A stretch of 36,156 bases of DNA from Paenibacillus sacheonensis (GCF_009909195.1 NZ_JAAAMU010000034.1:1-36156); one strand, 5' to 3'. Positions 16,070 through 24,232 are shown, counted from the stretch's first letter. Notes: generated from the letters alone by a model not told the origin. Translations and numbers: made by a program.

Positions 16070-16188
16070 GCGGGAAGTTGACCGGGACGTTAGACCTGTT
16101 TCTTGTCCATTCTACATTCGGTCACAAGGAGAACGGGGGGCTTGAAGCGAACAGTTTCAGATATCAAATTGCGGGTTAAAGGCAGAAT

Positions 16189-19100
16189 ATGATGAACAAC
16201 AGATCTTGGAAAGCCACTTCGATTCCCCTATCCTCAAAGCCGGCCCCCGTGCCTTGCGGGGCCTGTTCCGTCGTGCCTGCAAGGAGCGCTGACAGGGATA
16301 CGGCACGCTGTTCGGACCGAAGCGTTATCCCGGGTGGGCATGATGCTCCGGCTGTGGCTGAAGTCATGGCTCATGCCCGCGCAGGAGAGACTAATGATCG
16401 GCATGTCGACCTTCGCAGGGCGCAGGCACAGGCCGATCGGGTTGGAGCGGCAGGCACGCGTGCCGCTCCGTCAGCGCGCTTCGCGCGCTTGGCGCGCCGC
16501 GCGCTGGCCGCGGGGCTCGCGGCGCTGCTGCTCGCGGGCGCCCCGGCGGCGGCTCCGCACGCCGCAGGGGCCGCTCCCGCGGCCCCGCCTCCGGCGGCCG
16601 AGGCAGGCCCAGCACAGCACGGGCCTGCCCAAGGCGCCGCCGGCGGCGGCTGCGATGAGCCAGCGTCGTGGCTCATCAAATGGCGCGAGCCCGCACAGGC
16701 GAAGCCTCTGCGCGGCACCCGCGTGCTCCGCCGCCTGGCGTTCCCGGCGGCGGCCGTGGACGTCGTCCGCCCCGAGGATCCCGGGGCGGACACGTCCGAG
16801 TGGCTCCTCCGGCTGCAGCAAATGCCGGAGATCGCTTACGTGCAGCCGGTTAGCCCCGTTCATATGCTCGCGGCCGAACCGGCGAGCAATGACCCGGGCC
16901 TGCCGAAGCAGCATTACCTGTCGCAGATTCACGCCGACGAGGCGTGGGCGACGACGCATGATCAGACCGACCTTACCATTGCACTCATTGATACAGGCGT
17001 TGATCTCGATCATCCCGATCTGCAAGACAATCTCGTTCCCGGCACGAACCTGGTCTCCCCGGGCAAACCGCCGGAAGACGACAACGGCCACGGAACGGCG
17101 GTAGCGGGCGTGATCGCCGGCGAAGGGAATAATAAGCTCGGCATCGCCGGTATTCTTTGGCATGCCAAGATCATGCCCGTAAAGGCGCTCGATGCCGACG
17201 GCTACGGCGACGAAGCGCGGCTCGGCGAAGCCATTACGTACGCCGCGGACCACGGCGCGCGCATTCTGGTACTCTCCGTCGGCCTGTACCGGTACTCGCC
17301 GTATTTGAAGGACATCGCGGCTTACGCGGAATCCAAAGGCGCGCTGCTCGTGGCCGCCAGCGGCAACGACGGCGGCATCCTGGGAGCTAAAGCCAAGGTC
17401 AAATATCCCGCCGCTTACCCGACGGTCATGGCGGTAGCCGGGGCGACGCCCGAGGGCGATCCGGAGACCCGTTCCAACGCCGGACCCGAAATTGATCTTG
17501 CGGCTCCGTGGAGCGTATATACGACGGCGCTTGGCGGAGGCTATACGCAGGAGGAAGGCACGTCAATGGCGGCGCCTCAAGTCGCAGCGGCCGCGGCGCT
17601 TGTCTGGTCCGTGCATCCCGGCTATAAGCCGTATCAGGTGCGCGCGCTTCTCCGCCAGTCCGCCAAGGATATCGGCAATTCGGGGTTCGATAATGCCAGC
17701 GGCTACGGCTTGCTGCAGATCGACCGCGCGCTCACCGCGCCGCTGCAGCCCGACAGCTTCGAACCGAACAACAGCCGCCAGGCTGCAAAACTGTTCCCGC
17801 TCGGCACCAAGATCGCCGCGGAACTTGGGAGCAGCGCCGATACGGATTGGTATCGCATCGAAGCCCCGTACGACGGCAAGATCACGTTTCAGGTCCAGAG
17901 CCTTCCGGCGGAAGGAGATCGTTTGCCTACGATGCAGCTGACCCGTGCAGGCGACACGTCGGATCAGGGCACGCAGTCGACGAAGCTCAGCAACCAAACG
18001 GTCGCATGGAACGTAAAGAAAGGGCGGAATGATTTTGAGGTGCGCTTCTTCAGCCGAACCGGCAAGCAGAAGCTTACCTACTTGATGACCTCGTCCTTCC
18101 AGATCGCGCCGGATGCTTACGAGACGAACGATAAGCCCTATCAAGCGGCTTTGCTTCAGCCGAAGTCCCAGCAGGTCGCGGGCAGCTTCCATCAAACCGG
18201 CGACCTGGATTGGTACGCGGTCCGTTTCGAGACCGCCGGAACGCTCAAGCTGTCGATGACGACGGACTCCGCCCGGATAGATCCTGCTCTCGCATATCAA
18301 AGGCAAGGCGGTCAACTGGTCGAAGAGGATGCGAACGGCGAGGGCGAAGGAGAGGCAGCGGCGCCGGTCGATATTACGCCGGGCACGTATTATATCCGCG
18401 TTCGCAACGCCATATCGGAGCAGGCGAGTTCGACAGCCTCGCAATATAAGCTGAACCTGCAGTTCGTCACGAGATATGCCGATCCCAATGAACCCAACGA
18501 CCGCTCTTACGAGGCGACGAGCATAGCGCCCGGCTCAAGCTACTCCGGCGTTATCGGTAAGGCAGGCGACGTCGACTGGTATCAGGTGAGGCTGTCCTCG
18601 GCCAGCATGGCTACGCTGCAGGTGAAGGGCATTCCAGCCGGCATTAGCATGAAGGCGGAGGTGTACGACCAGCGCCAGAAGCAGCTATTCGCGCTCAAGT
18701 CTTCGCCGAGCGCTTCAGCCATGGTCAAGGAGCAGCGTCTCGATGCCGGACTGTACTATATTAAAGTGACGGCAAGCACGGCCTTCGATAAGCAGGTTTA
18801 CGGACTGCAATTGAAGGCGGAGAAGATGGTTGCCGGATTTCGGGATATCGACGGGCATTGGGCGGAATCGGCGATCGCCGCGCTGAACAAGAAGGGGATC
18901 GTCGGCGGCAGCGGCAGCTATAGATTTAATCCGGACCAAAGCATCTCGCGCGCGGAAGCGGTGTCCATGCTTGTTCGGGCCTTCAAGCCTGCGGGCGGCA
19001 ATGCCGGGACAACGGATTTCCGGGATGTCGAACCGCGTCATTGGGCCTACTCGGCAGTGATGGGAGCCGCGAGGTCGGGCTGGGTCGGAGGATATCCGGG

Positions 19101-19356
19101 CGGGAAGTTTGAACCGGGCCGTCCTGTCTCCCGCGAAGAAATGGCCGTCATCCTCCTGCGTGCGCTGGATGCGAAGAACATGCGTCCGGCAGCCGCCGTA
19201 TACGGCGACGTAGCGGCGAACCGTTGGTCCGCGCCGGCCATTTGGACCGCCAAGCAGAAAGGGCTGATGGGCGGCTACCCAGAGAATCGATTCGAGCCCG
19301 AACGTCCGGCCACCCGTGCCGAGTTTGCATCCGTTCTTTTACGCGCCATGACGTAA
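16189..19356 (+). CDS. Secreted subtilisin-like serine protease (S8) with PPC and SLH domains
   Basis: Up to 1055 residues. A hydrophobic export signal lies at about residues 103-125 and a propeptide-like segment at about 159-228. The S8 catalytic domain follows, with Asp268 (IDTGVD), His301 (NGHGTAVAG) and Ser459 (GTSMAAPQVA), and the oxyanion Asn in ASGNDGG. Three PPC (pre-peptidase C-terminal, beta-sandwich) domains begin near residues 517, 640 and 763, each with a D-(T/L/V)-DWY motif. Three SLH repeats (from about 884, 943, 1005) end the protein and should bind pyruvylated wall polysaccharide. The start is uncertain: about 100 residues precede the signal, no strong ribosome-binding site is seen, and the in-frame ATG 16366 or TTG 16489 may be the true start. 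The region around the signal is extremely GC-rich. Confidence 0.92.
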   Translation: MMNNRSWKATSIPLSSKPAPVPCGACSVVPARSADRDTARCSDRSVIPGGHDAPAVAEVMAHARAGETNDRHVDLRRAQAQADRVGAAGTRAAPSARFARLARRALAAGLAALLLAGAPAAAPHAAGAAPAAPPPAAEAGPAQHGPAQGAAGGGCDEPASWLIKWREPAQAKPLRGTRVLRRLAFPAAAVDVVRPEDPGADTSEWLLRLQQMPEIAYVQPVSPVHMLAAEPASNDPGLPKQHYLSQIHADEAWATTHDQTDLTIALIDTGVDLDHPDLQDNLVPGTNLVSPGKPPEDDNGHGTAVAGVIAGEGNNKLGIAGILWHAKIMPVKALDADGYGDEARLGEAITYAADHGARILVLSVGLYRYSPYLKDIAAYAESKGALLVAASGNDGGILGAKAKVKYPAAYPTVMAVAGATPEGDPETRSNAGPEIDLAAPWSVYTTALGGGYTQEEGTSMAAPQVAAAAALVWSVHPGYKPYQVRALLRQSAKDIGNSGFDNASGYGLLQIDRALTAPLQPDSFEPNNSRQAAKLFPLGTKIAAELGSSADTDWYRIEAPYDGKITFQVQSLPAEGDRLPTMQLTRAGDTSDQGTQSTKLSNQTVAWNVKKGRNDFEVRFFSRTGKQKLTYLMTSSFQIAPDAYETNDKPYQAALLQPKSQQVAGSFHQTGDLDWYAVRFETAGTLKLSMTTDSARIDPALAYQRQGGQLVEEDANGEGEGEAAAPVDITPGTYYIRVRNAISEQASSTASQYKLNLQFVTRYADPNEPNDRSYEATSIAPGSSYSGVIGKAGDVDWYQVRLSSASMATLQVKGIPAGISMKAEVYDQRQKQLFALKSSPSASAMVKEQRLDAGLYYIKVTASTAFDKQVYGLQLKAEKMVAGFRDIDGHWAESAIAALNKKGIVGGSGSYRFNPDQSISRAEAVSMLVRAFKPAGGNAGTTDFRDVEPRHWAYSAVMGAARSGWVGGYPGGKFEPGRPVSREEMAVILLRALDAKNMRPAAAVYGDVAANRWSAPAIWTAKQKGLMGGYPENRFEPERPATRAEFASVLLRAMT

Positions 19357-19390
19357 TCACGCCGTTATTTTAGATAGGAGTTAATGGAAA

Positions 19391-19636
19391 ATGGATCAAG
19401 TCGCTTCATCGGCAGGCATGCATGCGTTAATGTCGATCGTCATTGAATTGTTCAGCATCGCGCTGGCCTGGATCGTAATCCAGGAGCTAAAGTGGGATTC
19501 CATCGTCAAGCGTCCCCGCGGACCGCAGACGAGGATGCTCCAAATCGTCGTGTCGATCGTACTGGGCCATGGATTCGCTTCGTTCGTCCTGGCTTACTGG
19601 AACTGGTCGAGCCTGCTGAAGGGAATTGTCGAATAA
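19391..19636 (+). CDS. DUF1146 (YwzB-type) small membrane protein
   Basis: 81 residues with two hydrophobic helices (about 10-30 and 48-68) joined by a basic loop containing KWDSIVKRPRGPQTRML, the pattern of DUF1146 proteins such as Bacillus subtilis YwzB. In B. subtilis ywzB lies just before ywmB and murAA; here it is followed directly by murA and no ywmB is present. AGGAG (19376-19380) supports the ATG at 19391. The function is unknown. Confidence 0.85.
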   Translation: MDQVASSAGMHALMSIVIELFSIALAWIVIQELKWDSIVKRPRGPQTRMLQIVVSIVLGHGFASFVLAYWNWSSLLKGIVE

Positions 19637-19740
19637 CAACCCGGAAACATGTTAACAATGGGTAATAGATGACGGTACGAAACGCGAAATGGCTTGCGAA
19701 TAGTATAAAATGCCGCATTTTGGCAGGTATAAAATAAGGC

Positions 19741-19770
19741 TTGTCGATTCTTGTAAGCGGATGGTAAGAT
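19741..19770 (+). promoter_or_regulatory. Candidate sigma-A promoter for murA
   Basis: TTGTCG (19741-19746) and TAAGAT (19765-19770) are 18 nt apart, in the 215-nt gap before murA. Two further AT-rich -10-like sequences (TATAAA near 19704 and 19729) lie upstream, so the choice is not certain. Confidence 0.4.
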
Positions 19771-19851
19771 GTAGTTTGGGTACGGATCGGAGTACCATTT
19801 AATTCCTTGTAGATGTCAAAGAATCCACTGCACGCGGAGGGAAACCTTAAG

Positions 19852-21270
19852 ATGAGCAAAATAATCGTCCGCGGCGGCAAGCGACTATCCGGAACTGTCC
19901 GCGTAAGCGGCGCAAAGAACGCCGTATTACCGATTCTCGCTGCCACGTTACTCGCAAAAGATGGCGAAAGTGTCATCCATGACGTACCTTACTTAGATGA
20001 TGTAATCACGCTTCAACAAGTGCTTTCCGCATTGGGCGGCAAGCTGACATATGATAATGAGACCATGCGCATCTCCGCTGAACATCTCGTATCGTTCGAA
20101 GCCCCGTATGAGTGGGTGCGCAAGATGCGCGCTTCGTTCCTTGTCATGGGTCCGTTGCTGGCTCGTCTCGGCTGCGCAAGAATTTCGCTTCCGGGCGGAT
20201 GCGCGATCGGAACGCGTCCGATCGACCAGCATTTGAAAGGCTTCGAAGCCATGGGCGCGGAAATCGTGCTCGGCCAGGGCTATATCGAAGCCCGGACGGA
20301 AGGCAAGCTTCGGGGAGCCAAGATCTACCTGGACGTCGCGAGCGTTGGCGCTACGGAGAATATCATGATGGCAGCCGCCCTTGCGGATGGAACGACGACG
20401 ATCGAGAACGCGGCCAAAGAGCCCGAGATCGTGGATTTGGCCAATTACCTGAATGCCATGGGCGCGAAAGTCCGCGGCGCAGGTACGGGCATTATCCGCA
20501 TCGAAGGCGTGGAGTCGCTGAGCGGCGTAGCGCATACCGTTATCCCTGACCGCGTAGAAGCGGGTACTTACATGATTGCAGCCGCTATGACCGGCGGCGA
20601 CGTTCATATTGAAGGCGCGATCGGCGATCACTTGGCGCCTGTTATCTCCAAGCTGCAAGAGATGGGCGTGAGCATCACCGAGACGGACAGCGGAATTCGC
20701 GTCGCTGCGGCGAAGAAGCTGAAGTCCGTCGATGTGAAGACGCTCCCTTATCCGGGCTTCCCGACCGACATGCAGTCGCAAATGATGGCGCTGCTGATGG
20801 TTTCGGAAGGCACGAGCATCGTTACGGAAACCGTCTTCGAGAACCGCTTCATGCATGTCGAGGAGTTCCAGAAGATGAACGCGCATATTAAAGTGGACGG
20901 ACGTACGGCAATCGTTTCCGGCGGCACGAAGCTGACGGGCGCGAAAGTAACGGCAACGGATCTGCGTGCCGGCGCGGCGCTTGTGTGCGCGGCATTGTGC
21001 GCGGACGGCGAGAGCGAGATCAGCGGCCTTCATCACGTGGACCGCGGTTATGTGAACATTACGGGCAAGCTGGCGTCTCTAGGCGCCGAGGTTTACCGCA
21101 AGGAAGACGACACCGAGACGGCGCAGCCGTCGTACGTCAAGGTGCTCGAAGGCGTAGCGGCCGTATTGGAAGAAGCGGAGCCGGCGATCGTGGCCGCCCG
21201 TACGCAAGAGCCTGCCAAGCGGGAGAAAGAATTGCCGCGCATGAAAACCGCGCAACCAACCTGGGCCTAA
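19852..21270 (+). CDS. murA: UDP-N-acetylglucosamine 1-carboxyvinyltransferase
   Basis: 472 residues. It transfers enolpyruvate from PEP to UDP-GlcNAc, the first committed step of peptidoglycan synthesis, in the cytoplasm. Lys22-Asn23 (SGAKNAVLP) and the active-site Cys117 (LPGGCAIGTRP, the fosfomycin target) are present. The two inside-out alpha/beta domains are complete, with GFPTDMQSQMMALL in the second half. I chose ATG 19852 because GGAGG (19836-19840) precedes it and the protein then begins with the usual short strand; ATG 19813 would add 13 residues. The protein is about 40 residues longer than most MurA: after YVKVLEGV comes a charged Ala/Glu-rich tail. Its position before spoIID corresponds to MurAA of B. 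subtilis. Confidence 0.96.
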   Translation: MSKIIVRGGKRLSGTVRVSGAKNAVLPILAATLLAKDGESVIHDVPYLDDVITLQQVLSALGGKLTYDNETMRISAEHLVSFEAPYEWVRKMRASFLVMGPLLARLGCARISLPGGCAIGTRPIDQHLKGFEAMGAEIVLGQGYIEARTEGKLRGAKIYLDVASVGATENIMMAAALADGTTTIENAAKEPEIVDLANYLNAMGAKVRGAGTGIIRIEGVESLSGVAHTVIPDRVEAGTYMIAAAMTGGDVHIEGAIGDHLAPVISKLQEMGVSITETDSGIRVAAAKKLKSVDVKTLPYPGFPTDMQSQMMALLMVSEGTSIVTETVFENRFMHVEEFQKMNAHIKVDGRTAIVSGGTKLTGAKVTATDLRAGAALVCAALCADGESEISGLHHVDRGYVNITGKLASLGAEVYRKEDDTETAQPSYVKVLEGVAAVLEEAEPAIVAARTQEPAKREKELPRMKTAQPTWA

Positions 21271-21320
21271 TCCCATTCCTGACAACGGCCCCGCCGTAAT
21301 CATCATACGTACGAATCAAG

Positions 21321-21368
21321 AAACCCTATTTTCGCTCCTTTTTGGGAGAAGTGAAAATAGGGTTTTTT
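21321..21368 (+). terminator. Rho-independent terminator after murA
   Basis: AAACCCTATTTTC (21321-21333) pairs with GAAAATAGGGTTT (21353-21365), with an inner CTCC/GGGAG pairing, and six T residues end at 21368. Confidence 0.92.
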
Positions 21369-21374
21369 GCGTTT

Positions 21375-21510
21375 AAGCGGATTGGTTTGCGTTCACCGAC
21401 GAAGGTCGGGGAATGCAGCATTCAGCTGCTCCGTGAGCATAGGATTGGTTTGCGTTCACCGACGAAGATCGGGGAATGCAGCATTCAGCTGCTCCCTCAT
21501 TCATCCGCTT
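21375..21510 (+). repeat. Two 54-bp direct repeats framed by inverted ends
   Basis: Copies at 21379-21432 and 21442-21495 differ at one base. Each contains a hairpin (CCGAC-GAAG-GTCGG in copy 1) and the palindrome GAATGCAGCATTC. The pair is enclosed by the 8-bp inverted repeat AAGCGGAT (21375-21382) / ATCCGCTT (21503-21510). An open frame crosses the region and would lengthen spoIID, but this is repeat DNA after a terminator and is not believed to be coding. Confidence 0.82.
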
Positions 21511-21547
21511 CGCCACCACGGATTTTAACTCCGCTCTATTTATCCCG

Positions 21548-21576
21548 TACTATCCTATCTTTGCGATTCATAGACT
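21548..21576 (+). promoter_or_regulatory. Candidate sigma-E promoter for spoIID
   Basis: CATAGACT (21569-21576) matches the sigma-E -10 consensus CATACANT at all but one position. TACTATC 14 nt upstream fits the -35 pattern KMATATT at five of seven positions. Mother-cell sigma-E control is the known regulation of spoIID in B. subtilis. Confidence 0.45.
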
Positions 21577-21629
21577 GTAATAGGGTAGCGCTTGGAAACA
21601 GAGAATCGAGGAACCGAAAGGAGCCATGC

Positions 21630-22808
21630 ATGAAGCGGGGAAGATGGAAAGCAGGACGCTCTTATCGTCGTCGGTTTTGGACAAGGGGCTGGTGGTTCGG
21701 ATTTCTATGGGGGCTGCTGCTCGTGCTTCTCGTGAAAGCGGCAGTCCATTACCTGGCGCCGTCAGCGCAGGCTGAAGGGCGTGACACGGCAGGGATGCAG
21801 GAATCAGCCCCGGCCCAGGCCGACGGCATAGAAAGCGGCACGACGCCTCCGGCAGGCGAAGAGGCGGGTTCTCCGTCCAAGGGAGACATTCCGGCCGCAT
21901 CCGGACTCGGCGCCGGCGGGGCGGCAGATGCGGACAAGCAGCTCAGCGCCTATGATAAGCTGCGAGTGTCCGTCTATTTGACCAAGGAGAAGCGCATTGA
22001 GAAAATACCGATCGAGCTGTATGTGCGCGGCGTCCTGGCGGGCGAGATGCCGGTGGATTTCGAGCTGGAGGCCTTGAAGGCGCAGGCGATCGCGGCACGG
22101 ACGTACATCTACAGGCGGCTGTTGACGGGCGATCGAAGCGGGCTGACCGAGAAGGAATCGGCTGCCGACGTGGACGATACCGTGCTGAACCAGGTTTATA
22201 TTTCGCTGGGCGATCTGCTGAACCGATGGAGCGGGTCTGCCAAGGACGCGAATTTGCAGAAGCTGAACGACGCGGTCGAGGCAACGAAGGGGCAGATCGT
22301 CACGTATGGCGGAGAACCGATCCAAGCCTCCTTTTTCTCCACGAGCAACGGGTACACGGAGAACGCTTCGGACTACTGGGACGTCGATCTGCCGTATTTG
22401 CGCAGCGTGGCCAGTCCGTGGGACAAGGCGATCTCGCCGAATTATCAGGAGAAGATGACGATGAAGCTGAAGGATGTCGCGGCTAAGCTTGGCGTAAAGG
22501 CGAGCGAAGTACGAAATATGCGCATTCTGGATAGGACCTCCGGCTCGCGCGTCAAGGGCGTGAAGGTTGGCGGCGAGACGTTCACAGGTAGAGAGATTCG
22601 GGAGAAACTGTCTCTCGCATCCTCTGATTTTACATGGACCATCGACGGCGACGAGATAAACCTTCTAACGAGAGGCTATGGCCATGGCGTCGGTTTGAGC
22701 CAGTGGGGGGCTGACGGAATGGCCAAGGATGGCGCAACCGCGCGGCAGATCCTGGCGCATTATTATTCCGGCACCCGAATCGAGCAAGCCAGCGGCGTGC
22801 TAGACTAG
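21630..22808 (+). CDS. spoIID: Stage II sporulation protein D, lytic transglycosylase
   Basis: 392 residues. A basic N-terminus and one membrane helix (about 20-38) are followed by a low-complexity linker and then the SpoIID/LytB domain. That domain begins LRVSVYLTKEKRIEKIPIEL, contains the catalytic-region stretch VLAGEMP and AQAIAARTY, and ends with YGHGVGLSQWGADGMAKDG and ILAHYYSGT. SpoIID cuts glycan strands during engulfment of the forespore, acting with SpoIIM and SpoIIP. ATG 21630 is supported by AAAGGAG (21617-21623); the frame is open further upstream only through repeat DNA. The order murA-spoIID-spoIIQ is as in other Bacillales. Confidence 0.95.
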   Translation: MKRGRWKAGRSYRRRFWTRGWWFGFLWGLLLVLLVKAAVHYLAPSAQAEGRDTAGMQESAPAQADGIESGTTPPAGEEAGSPSKGDIPAASGLGAGGAADADKQLSAYDKLRVSVYLTKEKRIEKIPIELYVRGVLAGEMPVDFELEALKAQAIAARTYIYRRLLTGDRSGLTEKESAADVDDTVLNQVYISLGDLLNRWSGSAKDANLQKLNDAVEATKGQIVTYGGEPIQASFFSTSNGYTENASDYWDVDLPYLRSVASPWDKAISPNYQEKMTMKLKDVAAKLGVKASEVRNMRILDRTSGSRVKGVKVGGETFTGREIREKLSLASSDFTWTIDGDEINLLTRGYGHGVGLSQWGADGMAKDGATARQILAHYYSGTRIEQASGVLD

Positions 22809-22855
22809 TTTCTGCGACTCTCTTCTTGCAATCTCAAAAAATGTAAATCCCTCAC

Positions 22856-22884
22856 GTATAAACTGCTAGGTTTCGGCAACAATG
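22856..22884 (+). promoter_or_regulatory. Sigma-F/sigma-G-type promoter of spoIIQ
   Basis: GTATA (22856-22860) and GGCAACAATG (22875-22884), 14 nt apart, match the forespore sigma-F -35 GYATA and -10 GGNNANAHTR patterns fully in sequence. The site lies 20 nt before the spoIIQ start, agreeing with known forespore expression of spoIIQ. Confidence 0.75.
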
Positions 22885-22904
22885 GCTAGTGAGGTGATCG
22901 AACA

Positions 22905-23657
22905 ATGAGTGATAACAAATCAAAGTTCAATGAAGAAGCTCCCAAAAATGCACTGGGAGGCAAAGCCGTCAAACCGTCTGCGTGGAGAAAGCTGATGGCA
23001 AAGAAATGGGCAGCACCATCAGCGTTTTTGGCCGCCGCAGCAATCATCGTAACCTTAATGTGGCTCTATGGGGGAGCTGGGGAAACAACGGACAAACCGG
23101 CCAGCACCACCGTTGATTCCACACAAGGGGTTACGGACGAACAATCGCTTGAAGATCAAGTTCCGGCTGACGATGCCATGGTTGAGAAGTCCGGCAATGA
23201 ATTGATGAAATGGCCGGCCGACAAGAGCCAGCTCGATGTGGTAGCTCCATTCTACGACGAGAAGTCCAGCAGCGAAGAACGTCAAGCGGCTTGGATCGAA
23301 GCTCCGGACAACACGCTGATTCCTAACCTGGGTATCGACCTTGCGAAAGGCGACCTGGCATTCGACGTATCGGCAGCGCTGAGCGGCGTCGTAACCGTAT
23401 CCGAGAAAAACCCGCTTAACGGCAACGTGGTTCAAATCAAGCACGCGAACGGGCTTGTGACGATCTACAACAGCCTGAGCGACGTTCAAGTCAAAGTGGG
23501 CGACAGCGTGAAGCAAGGCCAGCTGATTGCGAAGGCGGGCCGCGACGAGCTGGAGAAATCGCTCGGCGTCCATCTTCACTTCGAAGTACGCCAGAACGGC
23601 AAGGCGCTGAATCCGACTGCGCTGATCGAAGCTGCAAGCGCGGATTCCCAGCAATAA
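22905..23657 (+). CDS. spoIIQ: SpoIIQ-like M23-fold forespore membrane protein
   Basis: 250 residues: cytosolic basic N-terminus, one membrane helix (about 38-55), a linker, and an M23 (LytM-like) domain at about 125-240. SpoIIQ sits in the forespore membrane and binds SpoIIIAH across the intermembrane space to build the feeding-tube channel. The usual zinc motif HxxxD is NLGID here, with Asn141 in place of the first His while Asp145 remains; the second motif His223-Leu-His225 (HLHFEV) is intact. Loss of the first His is also known for B. subtilis SpoIIQ, so the protein is probably structural and not a peptidase. GAGGTG precedes the ATG, and a terminator closes the gene. Confidence 0.93.
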   Translation: MSDNKSKFNEEAPKNALGGKAVKPSAWRKLMAKKWAAPSAFLAAAAIIVTLMWLYGGAGETTDKPASTTVDSTQGVTDEQSLEDQVPADDAMVEKSGNELMKWPADKSQLDVVAPFYDEKSSSEERQAAWIEAPDNTLIPNLGIDLAKGDLAFDVSAALSGVVTVSEKNPLNGNVVQIKHANGLVTIYNSLSDVQVKVGDSVKQGQLIAKAGRDELEKSLGVHLHFEVRQNGKALNPTALIEAASADSQQ

Positions 23658-23688
23658 CGCAAGGCGGCCATAGATCGCAGCACCTTTT

Positions 23689-23717
23689 AGAAGGCAGGAT
23701 TCCTGCCTTCTTTTTTT
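23689..23717 (+). terminator. Rho-independent terminator after spoIIQ
   Basis: AGAAGGCAGG (23689-23698) and CCTGCCTTCT (23702-23711) form a perfect 10-bp stem with loop ATT, followed by seven or more T residues. Confidence 0.95.
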
Positions 23718-23779
23718 GCGTTCGCGGCCGCGGTTTGAAAATAATTGCAGTTCTTGGGCTTGTCACGCTTGGACACAGA

Positions 23780-23807
23780 GAATATATACCCGTACCCCTC
23801 ATATAAT
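23780..23807 (+). promoter_or_regulatory. Sigma-E-type promoter of spoIIID
   Basis: GAATATA (23780-23786) fits the sigma-E -35 KMATATT with one difference. CATATAAT (23800-23807), 13 nt later, fits the -10 CATACANT at all but one position. It lies about 33 nt before the spoIIID start; spoIIID is a known early mother-cell gene. Confidence 0.7.
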
Positions 23808-23840
23808 GTACCAAACTATCTCGAGTAGGGAGGCGGGAGC

Positions 23841-24128
23841 GTGCACGATTATATCAAAGAACGGACCATAAAAATCGGCCGTTGCATCGTCGAGACGAAG
23901 CACACAGTGCGGACAATCGCGAAAGAATTTGGCGTCTCCAAGAGTACGGTGCACAAGGATTTAACCGAGCGGCTGCCGGAGATAAATCCGGATTTGGCGG
24001 ACCAGGTGAAACACATCCTGGAATACCACAAATCCATTCGGCATCTGAGGGGAGGAGAAGCGACGAAAATCAAGTACAAAAAGAGCTCTGGACGTAAGCG
24101 GGAAGTCCTGGCGGCGGCAAAATCGTAA
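23841..24128 (+). CDS. spoIIID: Stage III sporulation transcription regulator SpoIIID
   Basis: 95 residues, a small DNA-binding protein that represses or activates many sigma-E and sigma-K genes in the mother cell. The helix-turn-helix HTVRTIAKEFGVSKSTVHKD (about 21-40) and the following LTERLPEINPDLADQVKHIL are characteristic, and a basic C-terminal tail (KIKYKKSSGRKRE) contributes to DNA contact. The GTG start follows GAGGCGGGAG. A sigma-E-type promoter lies just upstream, and mbl follows as in B. subtilis. Confidence 0.96.
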   Translation: MHDYIKERTIKIGRCIVETKHTVRTIAKEFGVSKSTVHKDLTERLPEINPDLADQVKHILEYHKSIRHLRGGEATKIKYKKSSGRKREVLAAAKS

Positions 24129-24138
24129 GCGATTTTTT
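24119..24138 (+). terminator. Short terminator-like hairpin after spoIIID
   Basis: AAAATCG and CGATTTT pair around a TAAG loop that contains the spoIIID stop codon, ending in six T residues. The stem is short and AT-rich, so termination may be partial and mbl may also receive read-through transcription. Confidence 0.45.
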
Positions 24139-24232
24139 CTACAAGAATAGAGGATTTTCGTCCCTTTCAGCGAATACTATACAGGATGAGGATTGTACTC
24201 GACTATTATTCGCGCTGGAGGACTTCAGACTT

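Noticed and set aside
16080..16400. Possible riboswitch (c-di-AMP or cobalamin type) before the protease
   Set aside because: The region can fold, for instance around GGCCCC..GGGGCC near 16243, but I could not match the conserved cores of any riboswitch class.
21342..21629. Upstream extension of the spoIID frame containing a repeated peptide IGLRSPTK..GECSIQLL
   Set aside because: It begins inside a terminator and crosses direct repeats; a strong Shine-Dalgarno marks the start at 21630.
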